The notes below the pieces were generated by a model that had not been told where the DNA came from, did not search any database, and worked only from the letters and a program-made list of their open reading frames with translations. Below, piece by piece: positions 9,512-17,839 of a DNA stretch of 64,000 bases. How positions within the stretch are numbered: the stretch's first letter is position 1; each line of letters begins with the position of its first letter. The position numbers were made by a program, and so were the translations under genes. The stretch lies in NCBI RefSeq assembly GCF_012932495.1, contig NZ_JABCNG010000003.1, positions 1 through 64,000 of the forward strand. The letters are read 5' to 3'. This stretch comes from Novosphingobium sp. SG919. Lineage in GTDB: Bacteria; Pseudomonadota; Alphaproteobacteria; Sphingomonadales; Sphingomonadaceae.

Positions 9512-11587
9512 ATGAACGCCACCGAACTGCCGCTGACGGCGCAAGCCGTGCTGGTTACTACCACGGCGGATGCGGACGTGATCGAAGTAATCGCCACCAG
9601 GTCCACCGGCACGCAGGCCATCGACCGACGCACCTATCAGGTGCAGCAGAGTCCACAATCGGAGCAGAAAAGCGCGACGCAACTGCTGCGCGGCCTGCCT
9701 GCTGTGACGGTCACGCCCGAAGGCGAAGTGCTGCTACTCGGCTCGGGCAACGCGGCAATCTATGTCGACGGGCGTCCCTATGTGGGCGACGCCCGGCAAT
9801 ACCTGCGCACCCTTCATGGTAGCGACATCGAGCGGATCGAGGTGCTGACCAACCCGTCCGCCCAGTTTTCTGCCGAAGGCACCGGCGGGGTGATCAACCT
9901 GGTGTTGCGCAAGAACAGGCGAATGGGCTGGTCGGGCAACGCCAGCCTGGAAAGCTCAACTTACGGCTATGGCTTGGTCGACACGACGCTGCACTACAAG
10001 CGCGAGGCCTGGTCCTATGAAGTAAAGGCCGGCAGCAATATCGGCACAATGGGGCGCTGGAACAGTTCCGCGCTGCGTAGCATTGAACCGGCCACCGGCG
10101 GCGCAGCCACGAGCAACAGCCAAGATAGTCGCTCCGCCTATCGCGGCACCGTCGGCCGACTGAGCGGCAAGGCGACCTATGCGGCCGATGCCAGGAACAG
10201 CGTGACCCTGGCCCTGGGCGGTGGCGGCGGGCACGACATCAACATGACGCGCACCGATTATCGCGGCATTACCACCGATTTCGCCTCGTTCTCGGAAGAT
10301 CGCCGGCTTGACAGCCGGGCCAGCTTTTTGACCGGCGAACTCGCTCTGGATCATCGCGGCACGCGGGAGCGGGAAGCGCTGACTGCCTCCGCGCAAGTCT
10401 ATACGAACCCCATGCTCGACGATGTGACAAATGCACGCTTCACCAATGGCGGCGCCTTCACGACACGCCTGCGTCATCCCAGCACCACGATCGACACGCA
10501 GGCAGGCTGGAAGCACCCCATGGCGCGCGGGCAGTTGCTGGCGCTGGGTGCGACCTGGCACCGCGATACGACCAGGCAGGATTACAGCCTGGTGACCACG
10601 GCCGCTGATGGCACACGCAGCAACGGCGCGACCGACCATTTTGACGGCAGCAGCGAGACCTGGGCGGCCTATGCCACGTTCCAGCAGATGCTGGGCGCGG
10701 TTACTCTTGAGCCTGGGCTACGCGCCGAGCGCAACGTGCGACAGGTGGCCGGCGCCAGCGTGAGCGACGAGCTGACCAGCGCGCGTCTTGCGCGCACGAC
10801 ACTGTTTCCCTCGCTGCACTTGCAATACCTCGCCAGCCGGCGGCTGACGTTCACGGTCAGCTACAGCCAACGCATAGAGCGTGCCCCGCTTGACTACCTG
10901 CGCTCCTATGCCGTGGTGGACGACGCGCTGACCGTGTTCCGGGGCAACCCCGCCCTGCGCGACCAAACTACGCAGGCCTATGAAGGCAGCCTGCAATATC
11001 GGCCCGGCAAGATCGAAACCAATCTCACCGCGTTCTGGCGCACGACCGGCAACGTATGGAGCACCACCTACGCCGTCAACGCGGCGGGGGCGAGTGTCTA
11101 TGGCTATGTCAACGCCGGCCGCCGCCGAACCGCCGGCGCCCAGTTCGACCTGAGCGCTCCGCTGCTACGCCAGGTAAAAATCACGCTCAGCGCCAACCTG
11201 TTCGACCAGCGCAACCCGGTGGAAACCCAAGCCGGCATGACGCCCGAAAGCGCCCCGATCGCCCACAGCCTGCGCGCCACCACCAGCGGCACGCTGGAAT
11301 GGACCAACCAGACGCGCGACTCCCGCGCCTGCCCGGTGCCGGGAGATGTGGTGCAGCTACAATGGTCGTACAACAACCCGCAACATCAGTACCAGATCCG
11401 CAACGCGCCTTGGGCCGAAGTGAGCCTGGCCTGGACGCACAGCTTCGCCAAAACCCTGTCCCTCTCCACCACTCTTCTTGCCCCCGGTCGCACCCGCCAG
11501 GACCTCCTTGCACCGCTGGTGCAACAGCAATCCTGGCGCCAGCGCCGGCCGCAATTGCAGGTGAAGCTGGTTAAGACGTTAGGATGA
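9512..11587 (+). CDS. TonB-dependent receptor / outer-membrane beta-barrel protein
   Basis: Residues ~45-135 form a TonB plug domain (RGLPAVTVTPEGEVLLLG, AIYVDGRPY, IERIEVLTNPSAQFSAEGTGGVINL). The rest is a run of amphipathic beta strands like the OMP_b-brl_3 barrel family. Such receptors take up siderophores, vitamins or oligosaccharides across the outer membrane using TonB energy; the substrate cannot be told. Odd feature: the protein begins MNATELPLTAQAV and shows no clear signal peptide, and an in-frame TAG sits at 9491-9493, seven codons upstream. The true 5' end may have been lost or frame-shifted, so export is uncertain. It has no operon partner; the next gene, rtcA, is convergent. Confidence 0.75.
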   Translation: MNATELPLTAQAVLVTTTADADVIEVIATRSTGTQAIDRRTYQVQQSPQSEQKSATQLLRGLPAVTVTPEGEVLLLGSGNAAIYVDGRPYVGDARQYLRTLHGSDIERIEVLTNPSAQFSAEGTGGVINLVLRKNRRMGWSGNASLESSTYGYGLVDTTLHYKREAWSYEVKAGSNIGTMGRWNSSALRSIEPATGGAATSNSQDSRSAYRGTVGRLSGKATYAADARNSVTLALGGGGGHDINMTRTDYRGITTDFASFSEDRRLDSRASFLTGELALDHRGTREREALTASAQVYTNPMLDDVTNARFTNGGAFTTRLRHPSTTIDTQAGWKHPMARGQLLALGATWHRDTTRQDYSLVTTAADGTRSNGATDHFDGSSETWAAYATFQQMLGAVTLEPGLRAERNVRQVAGASVSDELTSARLARTTLFPSLHLQYLASRRLTFTVSYSQRIERAPLDYLRSYAVVDDALTVFRGNPALRDQTTQAYEGSLQYRPGKIETNLTAFWRTTGNVWSTTYAVNAAGASVYGYVNAGRRRTAGAQFDLSAPLLRQVKITLSANLFDQRNPVETQAGMTPESAPIAHSLRATTSGTLEWTNQTRDSRACPVPGDVVQLQWSYNNPQHQYQIRNAPWAEVSLAWTHSFAKTLSLSTTLLAPGRTRQDLLAPLVQQQSWRQRRPQLQVKLVKTLG

Positions 11588-11791
11588 TGCAGTGTGCGGG
11601 CTGTCTCTGATAGGTCGTGCTCTGGGCGATGGGCGTCGTTGGCTGCACAGCAAAACGCAGGGTACTCACCATGGGGACTGGAACGGGAACTGAATTTTCG
11701 ATCTTCAAAAATAATCTTTTAAAATAAATGCCATACAACCATATTCGAGCTTCTCGACCGCGCCAGTACCTCTAAGGCATGGCGACGGCAG

Positions 11792-12808
11792 TTACCTGAC
11801 CCAAACGCGATGGCCGCCCTCGCTTTGCTGCTCCAGCCTGACGGCTCTGCCGGTGAAGCGCTGCGCAATGTCGATTGCAGTGATCAGATGCTGGCTGGGC
11901 TTGACCGTGGTGAAAGCACCGCCACCTGCCAATACAAAGGGCAGCACCAACTGATCGGCCAGATAGGGCCCGGCGAAGGCGTCGCTTTCCAGATAGCCGC
12001 GCATCCGCGCCGCCGCGGTCTTGCCCAAGCGCTCCGCCGTCACGCCCATCTGGCCGAAGCCACTGACGATTTCCGTCGCCCCTTCATAGCGCGCCTCCAG
12101 CATCAGGATCACGCCAGGGCCCTGATCTTCGGGCAATTGGCGCATGGCAAAGTCAGCGGCCTCCCAATTCGGCAAATCCTTGCGGGCACGGTCGAGCATG
12201 CGCTGCGGAATTTCGCCGGGAAGGCCGCAATAGGCCGCCTGCGCACCCACGCCCAGCAAGGCCCCGCGCCCGGTGCAGTCCACAGGTGCCAGCGGCGCGG
12301 GCGCGATCTCCACCTCGATTCGCCCGCCGCCGCGCGGGTAGAAGCCATGCCGCACCAGGCGTGCTGACACACGTGGTCCCATACGGTTGATGATGGGCAG
12401 AAAACAGCGCTCGATAAAGTCGAAGGGCGGGGCCAGCATGTTGTGCGTGCCGCCTTCCAGCACCAGGCGCGAGGGGCCATCGGCCAAAAGCAGCGGCATC
12501 AACACCGTTTGCAGCACCAGCCCGGTGCTTCCTGCTGTGCCGATCGCAAAGTGATAGTCCCCCGCCCGCGCCGTGCCGGGGTGAAAGGTGAGATCGCACG
12601 AGCCCACCGTGAGCCCGCTGCACGTGCTGCCGGAAATGGCCGCCGCAGCCTCCACCGCAGTCACATGCTGGCGCATCAGGCCGGGCTTGGAGCGCTTGGC
12701 GCGGATGTTGGTGATGCGGAAAGGCTGGCCGGTGACCAGCGACAGCGCGCATGAATTGCGCACCATCTGGCCACCGCCCTCGCCTTCCGATCCGTCGATA
12801 ATCATCAT
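11792..12808 (-). CDS. rtcA: RNA 3'-terminal phosphate cyclase RtcA
   Basis: RtcA converts RNA 3'-phosphate ends to 2',3'-cyclic phosphates using ATP, via an adenylated histidine. The 338-aa length matches the family. The N-terminus reads IDGSEGEGGGQMVRNS, the RtcA hallmark, and the C-terminal PSQHLITA carries the histidine expected to be adenylated. It is the last gene of the minus-strand operon rtcB-X-rtcA. Its ATG lies only two bases after the stop of the unknown gene X, so translation is probably coupled. RtcA can also adenylate 5'-phosphate ends. Together with RtcB it processes broken RNA such as toxin-cleaved tRNA or rRNA. Expression is expected to be sigma-54/RtcR dependent. Confidence 0.95.
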   Translation of the reverse strand: MMIIDGSEGEGGGQMVRNSCALSLVTGQPFRITNIRAKRSKPGLMRQHVTAVEAAAAISGSTCSGLTVGSCDLTFHPGTARAGDYHFAIGTAGSTGLVLQTVLMPLLLADGPSRLVLEGGTHNMLAPPFDFIERCFLPIINRMGPRVSARLVRHGFYPRGGGRIEVEIAPAPLAPVDCTGRGALLGVGAQAAYCGLPGEIPQRMLDRARKDLPNWEAADFAMRQLPEDQGPGVILMLEARYEGATEIVSGFGQMGVTAERLGKTAAARMRGYLESDAFAGPYLADQLVLPFVLAGGGAFTTVKPSQHLITAIDIAQRFTGRAVRLEQQSEGGHRVWVR

Positions 12809-12810
12809 TT

Positions 12811-13413
12811 CTAATCTGTGTCCGTAACCATGAGGACAGTCGCGATGCCCCTGCGAGTGTCAAACCACAGGAATGTTCCATCCCAAGCCACGTCCAAGAA
12901 CCAATCCGTCCATGGCATCCAATTTACCCAAGTGTTCGTTTCGGAGAATCGCTTCTCGCATACTGATTCCATGAGGCCGGTCGCCAACTTCAAAGCGGCT
13001 TCGTCCGACCCATTAAATTTGCGATAGGCACCGCCTTCGCGAATCCAGTCGGCCAATCGACCAAATGCGGTTAATGTGCCCTCCATTTGGAAAGCGCAGA
13101 TTGTTGGTTTAATCCGTTCCACTGGGGGTAAAATCTCTTTGACCAAAGTGTGCCTGAAAAATCGCCCCAACAAATCGAATTCATTCCAGCGATTGCGCGA
13201 AAGCGCCCATCGTACTGCGGGCGCGGCATCGATTTCAAACTGAGCGATTTTCGCACCGCCATTAACGTGCGTACTTACCAACGCACGAACGACCGACCTT
13301 ATTTTCTCGTCCGTTTGCCGAATTGGAGTGATGACTGTCCGGTCCCAATCGCTTGCAACCGCGATCGGATCCGGACAGTCGGACTGCCAATCAATGTCGC
13401 GAAAATCCATCAT
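12811..13413 (-). CDS. Unrecognised protein embedded between rtcB and rtcA
   Basis: I do not recognise this ~200-aa protein. It is soluble, without signal peptide or membrane segment, and rich in Trp near the C-terminus (WVNWMPWTDWFLDVAWDG) before ending in VTDTD. The ATG at 13413 overlaps the rtcB stop as TGATG, and its own stop is two bases before the rtcA start. The three genes are therefore probably translated from one mRNA. The codons are visibly less GC-rich than those of rtcB and rtcA, which suggests separate acquisition. Possible roles are an adaptor, an immunity-like protein or an accessory RNA-repair factor; nothing in the sequence decides. GTG 13416 and ATG 13410 are alternative starts. 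Confidence 0.75.
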   Translation of the reverse strand: MMDFRDIDWQSDCPDPIAVASDWDRTVITPIRQTDEKIRSVVRALVSTHVNGGAKIAQFEIDAAPAVRWALSRNRWNEFDLLGRFFRHTLVKEILPPVERIKPTICAFQMEGTLTAFGRLADWIREGGAYRKFNGSDEAALKLATGLMESVCEKRFSETNTWVNWMPWTDWFLDVAWDGTFLWFDTRRGIATVLMVTDTD

Positions 13414-14639
13414 CACCCCTTCACGCAGACCACTTGTTTCAACGTGTGGACGATCTCGACCAGATCGGCTTGCGCCGCCATGACGGCCTCGATCGGCTTG
13501 TACGCACGGGGCGTTTCATCGATCACGCCCACGTCCTTGCGGCACTCCACGCCTGCCGTATCGGCGATATGGTCGGCCAGACTGACCAGGCGCTTGGCCG
13601 CGGTGCGGCTCATCACGCGGCCTGCGCCATGCGAGCAGCTGTCAAAGCTCTCTGCATTGCCACGGCCGCGCACGATGAAGCTTTTGGCCCCCATCGAGCC
13701 GGGGATGATCCCCAGTACGCCCTTGGCCGCACGCACCGCACCCTTGCGGGTGACCAGCACGTTCTCGCCGAAATGGTTTTCGCGCGTCACGTAGTTGTGG
13801 TGGCAGTTCACCGCTTCCAGTTCCGCCTCGAACGGCTTGGCAATCTGGCCCCGCAACGCGGCGATCACACTGGCCATCATCATCCGCCGGTTGAGCGCGG
13901 CAAAATCCTGCGCCCAGCCCACCGCCTCGACATAATCGTCGAAATGGTCGGTCCCTTCGGGGAAGTAGGCGAGGTCCGCGTCGGGCAGGTTGATGTGCCA
14001 TTTGCGCATGTCCTGCTTGGCGAGCTCGATGAAGAACGAGCCGATCGCGTTGCCCACCCCGCGCGAGCCGGAATGCAGCATCACCCACACCCGCGCGTCC
14101 TGGTCGAGGCATAGTTCGATGAAATGATTGCCCGTGCCCAGCGTGCCCAGGTGCGTGAGGTTGTTGGTGTTCTTCAGGCGGGGATGCTTGTCGCAGATCC
14201 GCGCGAAGCGCACCGCCAGGCTGGCCCATGCCTCGACAATCGCGGCCGGCGGGTTGCCCCACGAACCACGATCGCGCTTGCCACGCCCCACGCTGCGCCC
14301 ATGCGGCACGGCCTGTTCGATGGCACTGCGGATGCCTTCCAGATTGTCGGGCAAGTCATGCGCCATCAGCGAGGTGCGCGCGGCCATCATGCCACAGCCG
14401 ATGTCCACCCCCACCGCCGCCGGGATTACCGCGCCGCGCGTGGGGATGACCGAGCCGACCGTGGCGCCAATGCCGACATGCACGTCGGGCATGGCGGCGA
14501 CATGCTTGAAGATGAACGGCATCCTGGCCGCGCGCACCAGTTGGTCGCGGGCCTGGTCTTCGACAGCCACGCCGCGCGTCCACATCTTGATCGGCACGCC
14601 GCCAGCGACATCGTGAAATTCATAAGTGGTCTCAGCCAT
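13413..14639 (-). CDS. rtcB: RNA-splicing ligase RtcB
   Basis: RtcB joins RNA 2',3'-cyclic phosphate or 3'-phosphate ends to 5'-hydroxyl ends, using GTP and Mn2+. Metal-binding residues are visible in VGVDIGCGM (Asp79, Cys82), GTGNHFIE (His172) and VMLHSGSRG (His189). The guanylated histidine lies in CSHGAGRVMSR near the C-terminus. The chosen ATG gives 408 aa, the length of E. coli RtcB, and has GGGAGG six bases upstream; an upstream in-frame ATG at 14663 has no such site. It is the first gene of rtcB-X-rtcA, divergent from rtcR, with a sigma-54 promoter about 160 bp upstream. It probably repairs tRNA or rRNA cut by endonucleases. Confidence 0.95.
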   Translation of the reverse strand: MAETTYEFHDVAGGVPIKMWTRGVAVEDQARDQLVRAARMPFIFKHVAAMPDVHVGIGATVGSVIPTRGAVIPAAVGVDIGCGMMAARTSLMAHDLPDNLEGIRSAIEQAVPHGRSVGRGKRDRGSWGNPPAAIVEAWASLAVRFARICDKHPRLKNTNNLTHLGTLGTGNHFIELCLDQDARVWVMLHSGSRGVGNAIGSFFIELAKQDMRKWHINLPDADLAYFPEGTDHFDDYVEAVGWAQDFAALNRRMMMASVIAALRGQIAKPFEAELEAVNCHHNYVTRENHFGENVLVTRKGAVRAAKGVLGIIPGSMGAKSFIVRGRGNAESFDSCSHGAGRVMSRTAAKRLVSLADHIADTAGVECRKDVGVIDETPRAYKPIEAVMAAQADLVEIVHTLKQVVCVKG

Positions 14640-14732
14640 CTCGGCCTCCCGCATGGTGATCATGGTGCCGGCGACGCGGCATTGGCAAGTCGCTGGCCGC
14701 CCATGGCAAAATTCGTTGTGAGGGGCGGTCTG

Positions 14733-14760
14733 GGGGCGGCCGGCCCATTCCGGCCGCCCC
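14733..14760 (-). other. Strong hairpin in the rtcB 5' leader
   Basis: A perfect 11-bp inverted repeat, GGGGCGGCCGG (14733-14743) and CCGGCCGCCCC (14750-14760), surrounds a 6-base loop. It lies between the sigma-54 promoter and rtcB. No T-run follows on either strand, so a simple terminator is unlikely. A second, smaller stem, GUCGGG/CCCGAC with a 12-base loop, lies just upstream in the same leader. The leader of ~160 nt could be a structured regulatory RNA or an RtcB/RtcA substrate; that is inference. Confidence 0.5.
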
Positions 14761-14810
14761 GCTTGCCGCTTACCTGTCGGGCTGTTCGACTGACCCGACG
14801 CAATACCATT

Positions 14811-14826
14811 TGCAGATGGCGTGCCA
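14811..14826 (-). promoter_or_regulatory. Sigma-54 (RpoN) promoter for rtcB-X-rtcA
   Basis: On the minus strand the sequence reads TGGCACGCCATCTGCA. It matches the -24/-12 consensus TGGCACGNNNNTTGCA at all defined positions but one, with the required GG-N10-GC spacing. Transcription should begin near 14800 towards rtcB. RtcR, encoded divergently, is the expected enhancer-binding activator. Confidence 0.85.
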
Positions 14827-14838
14827 GTTTTGGGAATG

Positions 14839-14863
14839 ATGCTTTGGAAATTTTGGAAAGCAT
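14839..14863. promoter_or_regulatory. Candidate RtcR upstream binding site
   Basis: The inverted repeat ATGCTTT (14839-14845) / AAAGCAT (14857-14863), with an 11-base AT-rich spacer, sits upstream of the sigma-54 promoter and ahead of rtcR. It is a plausible enhancer site for RtcR. The location supports this; the binding motif of RtcR in this group is not known to me. Confidence 0.35.
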
Positions 14864-14970
14864 TGATAATTAAAGAATTTAAAATCTGTTTGCCGATTCA
14901 AGGCAGCAAAGCCCACCGCAAAAATTCGGAAATTTGTATCTGGAAATATAAGCTGATATAAATTCCGCGC

Positions 14971-16563
14971 ATGAAGCCAACCACCGTCATCAGCTTTCTC
15001 GGCTCCACGCTCGACGCCGCCAAATTCGGCCCTTCGCGCTGGATGAAGTGGCGGCCGTCGGTGGGGCTGTGCATGCATGAGGATTTGCGGGTGGATCGCT
15101 TCGTCATGATCCATGGCAATCTGCACAGCCGCCTCGCTGACTATGTCGCGCAGGACATTGCCTCGGTCTCGCCCGAAACGCGAGTGGAACGGCATGTCCT
15201 CGACTTCAAGGACGCCTGGGATTTTGAAGAAGTCTACGGCAAGCTGCTCGACTTTGCGCGGGGGCTGGCGCTGGACCCTGATGCCGAGGATGTGCTGGTG
15301 CATATCACCACCGGCACCCATGTCGCGCAGATCTGCCTGTTCCTGCTGACAGAGGCGCATTATCTGCCCGGGCGCCTGCTGCAGACCCAGCCCCGGCGCG
15401 GCGCCCCCGATGCGGCAGGCACGTGGAGCGTGATCGACCTTGATCTCTCGCGCTATGACAGCATTGCCACGCGCTTTGCCAGCGAGAGCGCGGAGAGTTC
15501 CTCGTTCCTGAAATCGGGGATCGAAACGCTTAACCCCGCCTTCAACACGATGATCGACGAGATCGAGCAGGTGGCCAGCCGCACACGCGCGCCCATACTG
15601 CTGATGGGGCCAACCGGCGCTGGCAAGAGCCAGCTTGCCCGCCGCATCTTCGAACTGAAGAAACTCAAGCGCCAGATGACCGGCAGCTTTGTCGAGGTGA
15701 ACTGCGCCACTTTGCGCGGGGACAGCGCGATGTCGGCACTCTTCGGCCACAAGAAGGGCGCTTTCACCGGCGCGGCGGCGGATCGCGCCGGGCTTTTGCG
15801 CAGCGCCGATGGCGGGATGCTGTTCCTCGACGAAATTGGTGAACTGGGCCTCGACGAGCAGGCGATGATCCTGCGCGCCATTGAGGACAAGCGCTTCCTG
15901 CCCGTCGGTGCCGACAAGGAAGCGCAGAGCGAATTCCAGCTGATCGCCGGGACCAACCGCGATCTGGCGTCTTGCGTGGCCGCAGGCACTTTCCGCGAGG
16001 ATCTCTACGCTCGCCTCAACCTCTGGACCTTCGCGCTCCCCGGCCTGGCCGAGCGGCGCGAGGATATCGCCCCGAACCTCGATTACGAACTCGATCGCCA
16101 TGCCGAGCGCGAAGGCGAAAGGGTGACGTTCAACAAGGAAGCACGGGCCGATTACCTCGCCTTCGCGCTGTCTCCCGCCGCGCGCTGGTCAGGCAATTTC
16201 CGCGATCTGGCCGCCAGTGTCACGCGCATGGCAACCTTCTCGCCCAAGGGACGGATCGATGTTCCGGCCGTGGCCAAGGAGATCGAACGGCTCAAGCGCC
16301 TCTGGGCCGATGGCCCGGTCGATGGCGATAGGCTGGAACGCTGGCTGTCCGCCGATGCGCTGGCTGATCTTGACCCGTTTGACCGCGTGCAACTGGCCTT
16401 TGTTGTGCAAACCTGCGCTTCTGCCCGTTCCCTGTCCGAAGCAGGCCGCACACTCTTCGCCGCATCGCGCGTAAAACGTGCCAGTACCAATGACGCCGAC
16501 CGGCTGCGCAAATATCTGGCGCGGTTCGGGCTGGGGTGGGATGATTTCAGGGGTGGCGGGTAA
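14971..16563 (+). CDS. rtcR: RtcR, CARF-domain sigma-54 activator of RNA repair genes
   Basis: RtcR senses RNA damage through its N-terminal CARF domain (residues ~1-185; VHITTGTHVAQICLFLLTEA is the Rossmann-like ligand region). It then activates sigma-54 RNA polymerase with its AAA+ domain. Visible motifs are Walker A GPTGAGKS (213-220), the sigma-54 contact loop GAFTGA (263-268), Walker B MLFLDEIGE (~283-291) and an arginine-finger region further on. The C-terminal ~100 residues should hold the DNA-binding helix-turn-helix. Length (530 aa) fits the family. It is divergent from rtcB-X-rtcA and convergent, five bases apart, with the rtcB2 operon. Family knowledge: the CARF ligand is probably a 2',3'-cyclic-phosphate-ended RNA fragment. 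Confidence 0.95.
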   Translation: MKPTTVISFLGSTLDAAKFGPSRWMKWRPSVGLCMHEDLRVDRFVMIHGNLHSRLADYVAQDIASVSPETRVERHVLDFKDAWDFEEVYGKLLDFARGLALDPDAEDVLVHITTGTHVAQICLFLLTEAHYLPGRLLQTQPRRGAPDAAGTWSVIDLDLSRYDSIATRFASESAESSSFLKSGIETLNPAFNTMIDEIEQVASRTRAPILLMGPTGAGKSQLARRIFELKKLKRQMTGSFVEVNCATLRGDSAMSALFGHKKGAFTGAAADRAGLLRSADGGMLFLDEIGELGLDEQAMILRAIEDKRFLPVGADKEAQSEFQLIAGTNRDLASCVAAGTFREDLYARLNLWTFALPGLAERREDIAPNLDYELDRHAEREGERVTFNKEARADYLAFALSPAARWSGNFRDLAASVTRMATFSPKGRIDVPAVAKEIERLKRLWADGPVDGDRLERWLSADALADLDPFDRVQLAFVVQTCASARSLSEAGRTLFAASRVKRASTNDADRLRKYLARFGLGWDDFRGGG

Positions 16564-16568
16564 GCCCG

Positions 16569-17246
16569 CTAAACGCCCAACCATTCCAAGCCACCCGGCA
16601 AGTCGTCGGCGCTGAAATCCACTTGAAGAACGCGTCGATGCCCGGGCCGGCTGGCAGCATCGGAGGCATGAAGGATGGGCGTGGAATAGGCCCAGATGTC
16701 TCCCGCCTCGGCAAGGCAGGCAACAACGCCACATTCCGCCACCACCTGAGCTACCGAAGATTCCGGCACGCGGCCGCGGCAGTGCGACCCGGGAGCGATC
16801 AGCAGGGGAGCATTGATGGTAGGCACATCATCGAAATGAACCCGCAGCGTTACCATGCGCGACAGCAATTCTGCAGGAGGGGCAACGTGGAGCAGGCCCG
16901 CCTTGACTGACCATGGCCCAAAACCGGGCACCGCGATCCTATCACGCACGCAGATGGTACGATCCTGGTGCCAGCCCAACGACCAGTTGGTCGCCGCGCT
17001 CTTGTCGAACAGGATGGCGCGGACAGGCTTGGCTGCGGCGCCAAGGACGTTGCTGGCGATGGCACCGATCGAGCCGGACGGCGCCAGACAGGGGCGCAGC
17101 AGGCCCACTCCATGAATGCGGACACCCGCCTGATCGGGAGGCAGTCCTGCCGTTGCTGTCTGCAACTCCTGCAGGTCCGCCAAGGCTGCCCCGCGGAAGA
17201 GCTGCGCCCCATGTTCCGCGAGGCGCAGCGCATCAAGCGCGGTCAT
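16569..17246 (-). CDS. PhyH-like Fe(II)/2-oxoglutarate dioxygenase, last gene of the rtcB2 operon
   Basis: This 225-aa protein has the facial triad of phytanoyl-CoA-dioxygenase-like enzymes: HQD at residues 93-95 (in GWHQDRT) and His193 in TPILHAS. An arginine about ten residues further (GHRRVLQ) would hold 2-oxoglutarate. Such enzymes hydroxylate small molecules, amino acids, proteins or nucleic acids; the substrate here is unknown. The ATG at 17246 overlaps the stop of the HD hydrolase gene as ATGA, so it belongs to the operon rtcB2-prfH-hydrolase-dioxygenase. That context suggests a substrate connected with ribosomes, tRNA or a damaged translation factor, which is inference. Its stop lies five bases from the rtcR stop. 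Confidence 0.8.
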   Translation of the reverse strand: MTALDALRLAEHGAQLFRGAALADLQELQTATAGLPPDQAGVRIHGVGLLRPCLAPSGSIGAIASNVLGAAAKPVRAILFDKSAATNWSLGWHQDRTICVRDRIAVPGFGPWSVKAGLLHVAPPAELLSRMVTLRVHFDDVPTINAPLLIAPGSHCRGRVPESSVAQVVAECGVVACLAEAGDIWAYSTPILHASDAASRPGHRRVLQVDFSADDLPGGLEWLGV

Positions 17247-17788
17247 GCCAGCCACTTGGCCGCGCCTTGCTCCACTTCTGCCTTCGCCCGTCGCAGCAGT
17301 TCGGGGTGCCCTTCGGTCAGCACCTCCAGCAGGGCGGCAATCTCGTGCAGATAGACCCGGGCGAAGCCATCGCCGTGATCGACAATCGAGCGGGTGTTGG
17401 AAATCACATCGGCCAGCTTGACGGTCTTCATCTCGGCAGGGGCCTGCGCCAGATGCGCGCGGTCCATTGCCTTGCGGACCGTGCGGTTGCCATCCTCGGG
17501 GCGGCTGACATCGGTGAGCCAAGCGACGCCTTGCGCAATGTCCTCGCCAAACTGGGCACGAACATCCTCAATGCTGGCCTCGGTATCCTCGACCACATCA
17601 TGAAGCAGTGCCGCCGCAATCATCGTGGGCGTTCCACCGACGTCCGCCGCCGTTCGCGCCACCTCCAGACAATGCAGCACATAGGGCTCGCCGGTATATT
17701 TGCGCTGCTGGTTGCCGTGCATGCGCGTGGCAAAGGCGCAGGCATCCAGGACAATCTGCATCGCGGCAAGGTTTTGGGCAAACAACAC
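17243..17788 (-). CDS. Small HD-domain alarmone hydrolase (SAH/MESH1-like)
   Basis: This 181-aa single-domain protein has the (p)ppGpp hydrolase signature: RKYTGEPYVLHCLEVA (metal His), LLHDVVEDT (HD plus ED) and KLADVISNT. There is no synthetase, TGS or ACT domain, so it is a small alarmone hydrolase. These enzymes remove the 3'-pyrophosphate of (p)ppGpp. Some can also reverse tRNA 3'-end pyrophosphorylation by toxSAS toxins. The start is taken as GTG 17788, because CTGGAGA lies a few bases before it; ATG 17761 would remove N-terminal residues. It lies 51 bp after prfH and overlaps the dioxygenase gene by four bases. A role in undoing RelSpo-type damage to tRNA would fit its RNA-repair neighbours, but this is inference. 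Confidence 0.85.
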   Translation of the reverse strand: MLFAQNLAAMQIVLDACAFATRMHGNQQRKYTGEPYVLHCLEVARTAADVGGTPTMIAAALLHDVVEDTEASIEDVRAQFGEDIAQGVAWLTDVSRPEDGNRTVRKAMDRAHLAQAPAEMKTVKLADVISNTRSIVDHGDGFARVYLHEIAALLEVLTEGHPELLRRAKAEVEQGAAKWLA

Positions 17789-17839
17789 GGTATCTCCAGG
17801 AGATCGGTGGGCGGGCGCAAAACCACCCACCGACGGCGT

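Noticed and set aside
14733..14760. The leader hairpin as a rho-independent terminator
   Set aside because: No T-run follows the stem on either strand, and termination there would silence rtcB.
16569..17522. A 317-aa frame for the dioxygenase
   Set aside because: The first ~90 residues lie inside the HD hydrolase gene and lack similarity; ATG 17246 is coupled to the hydrolase stop.
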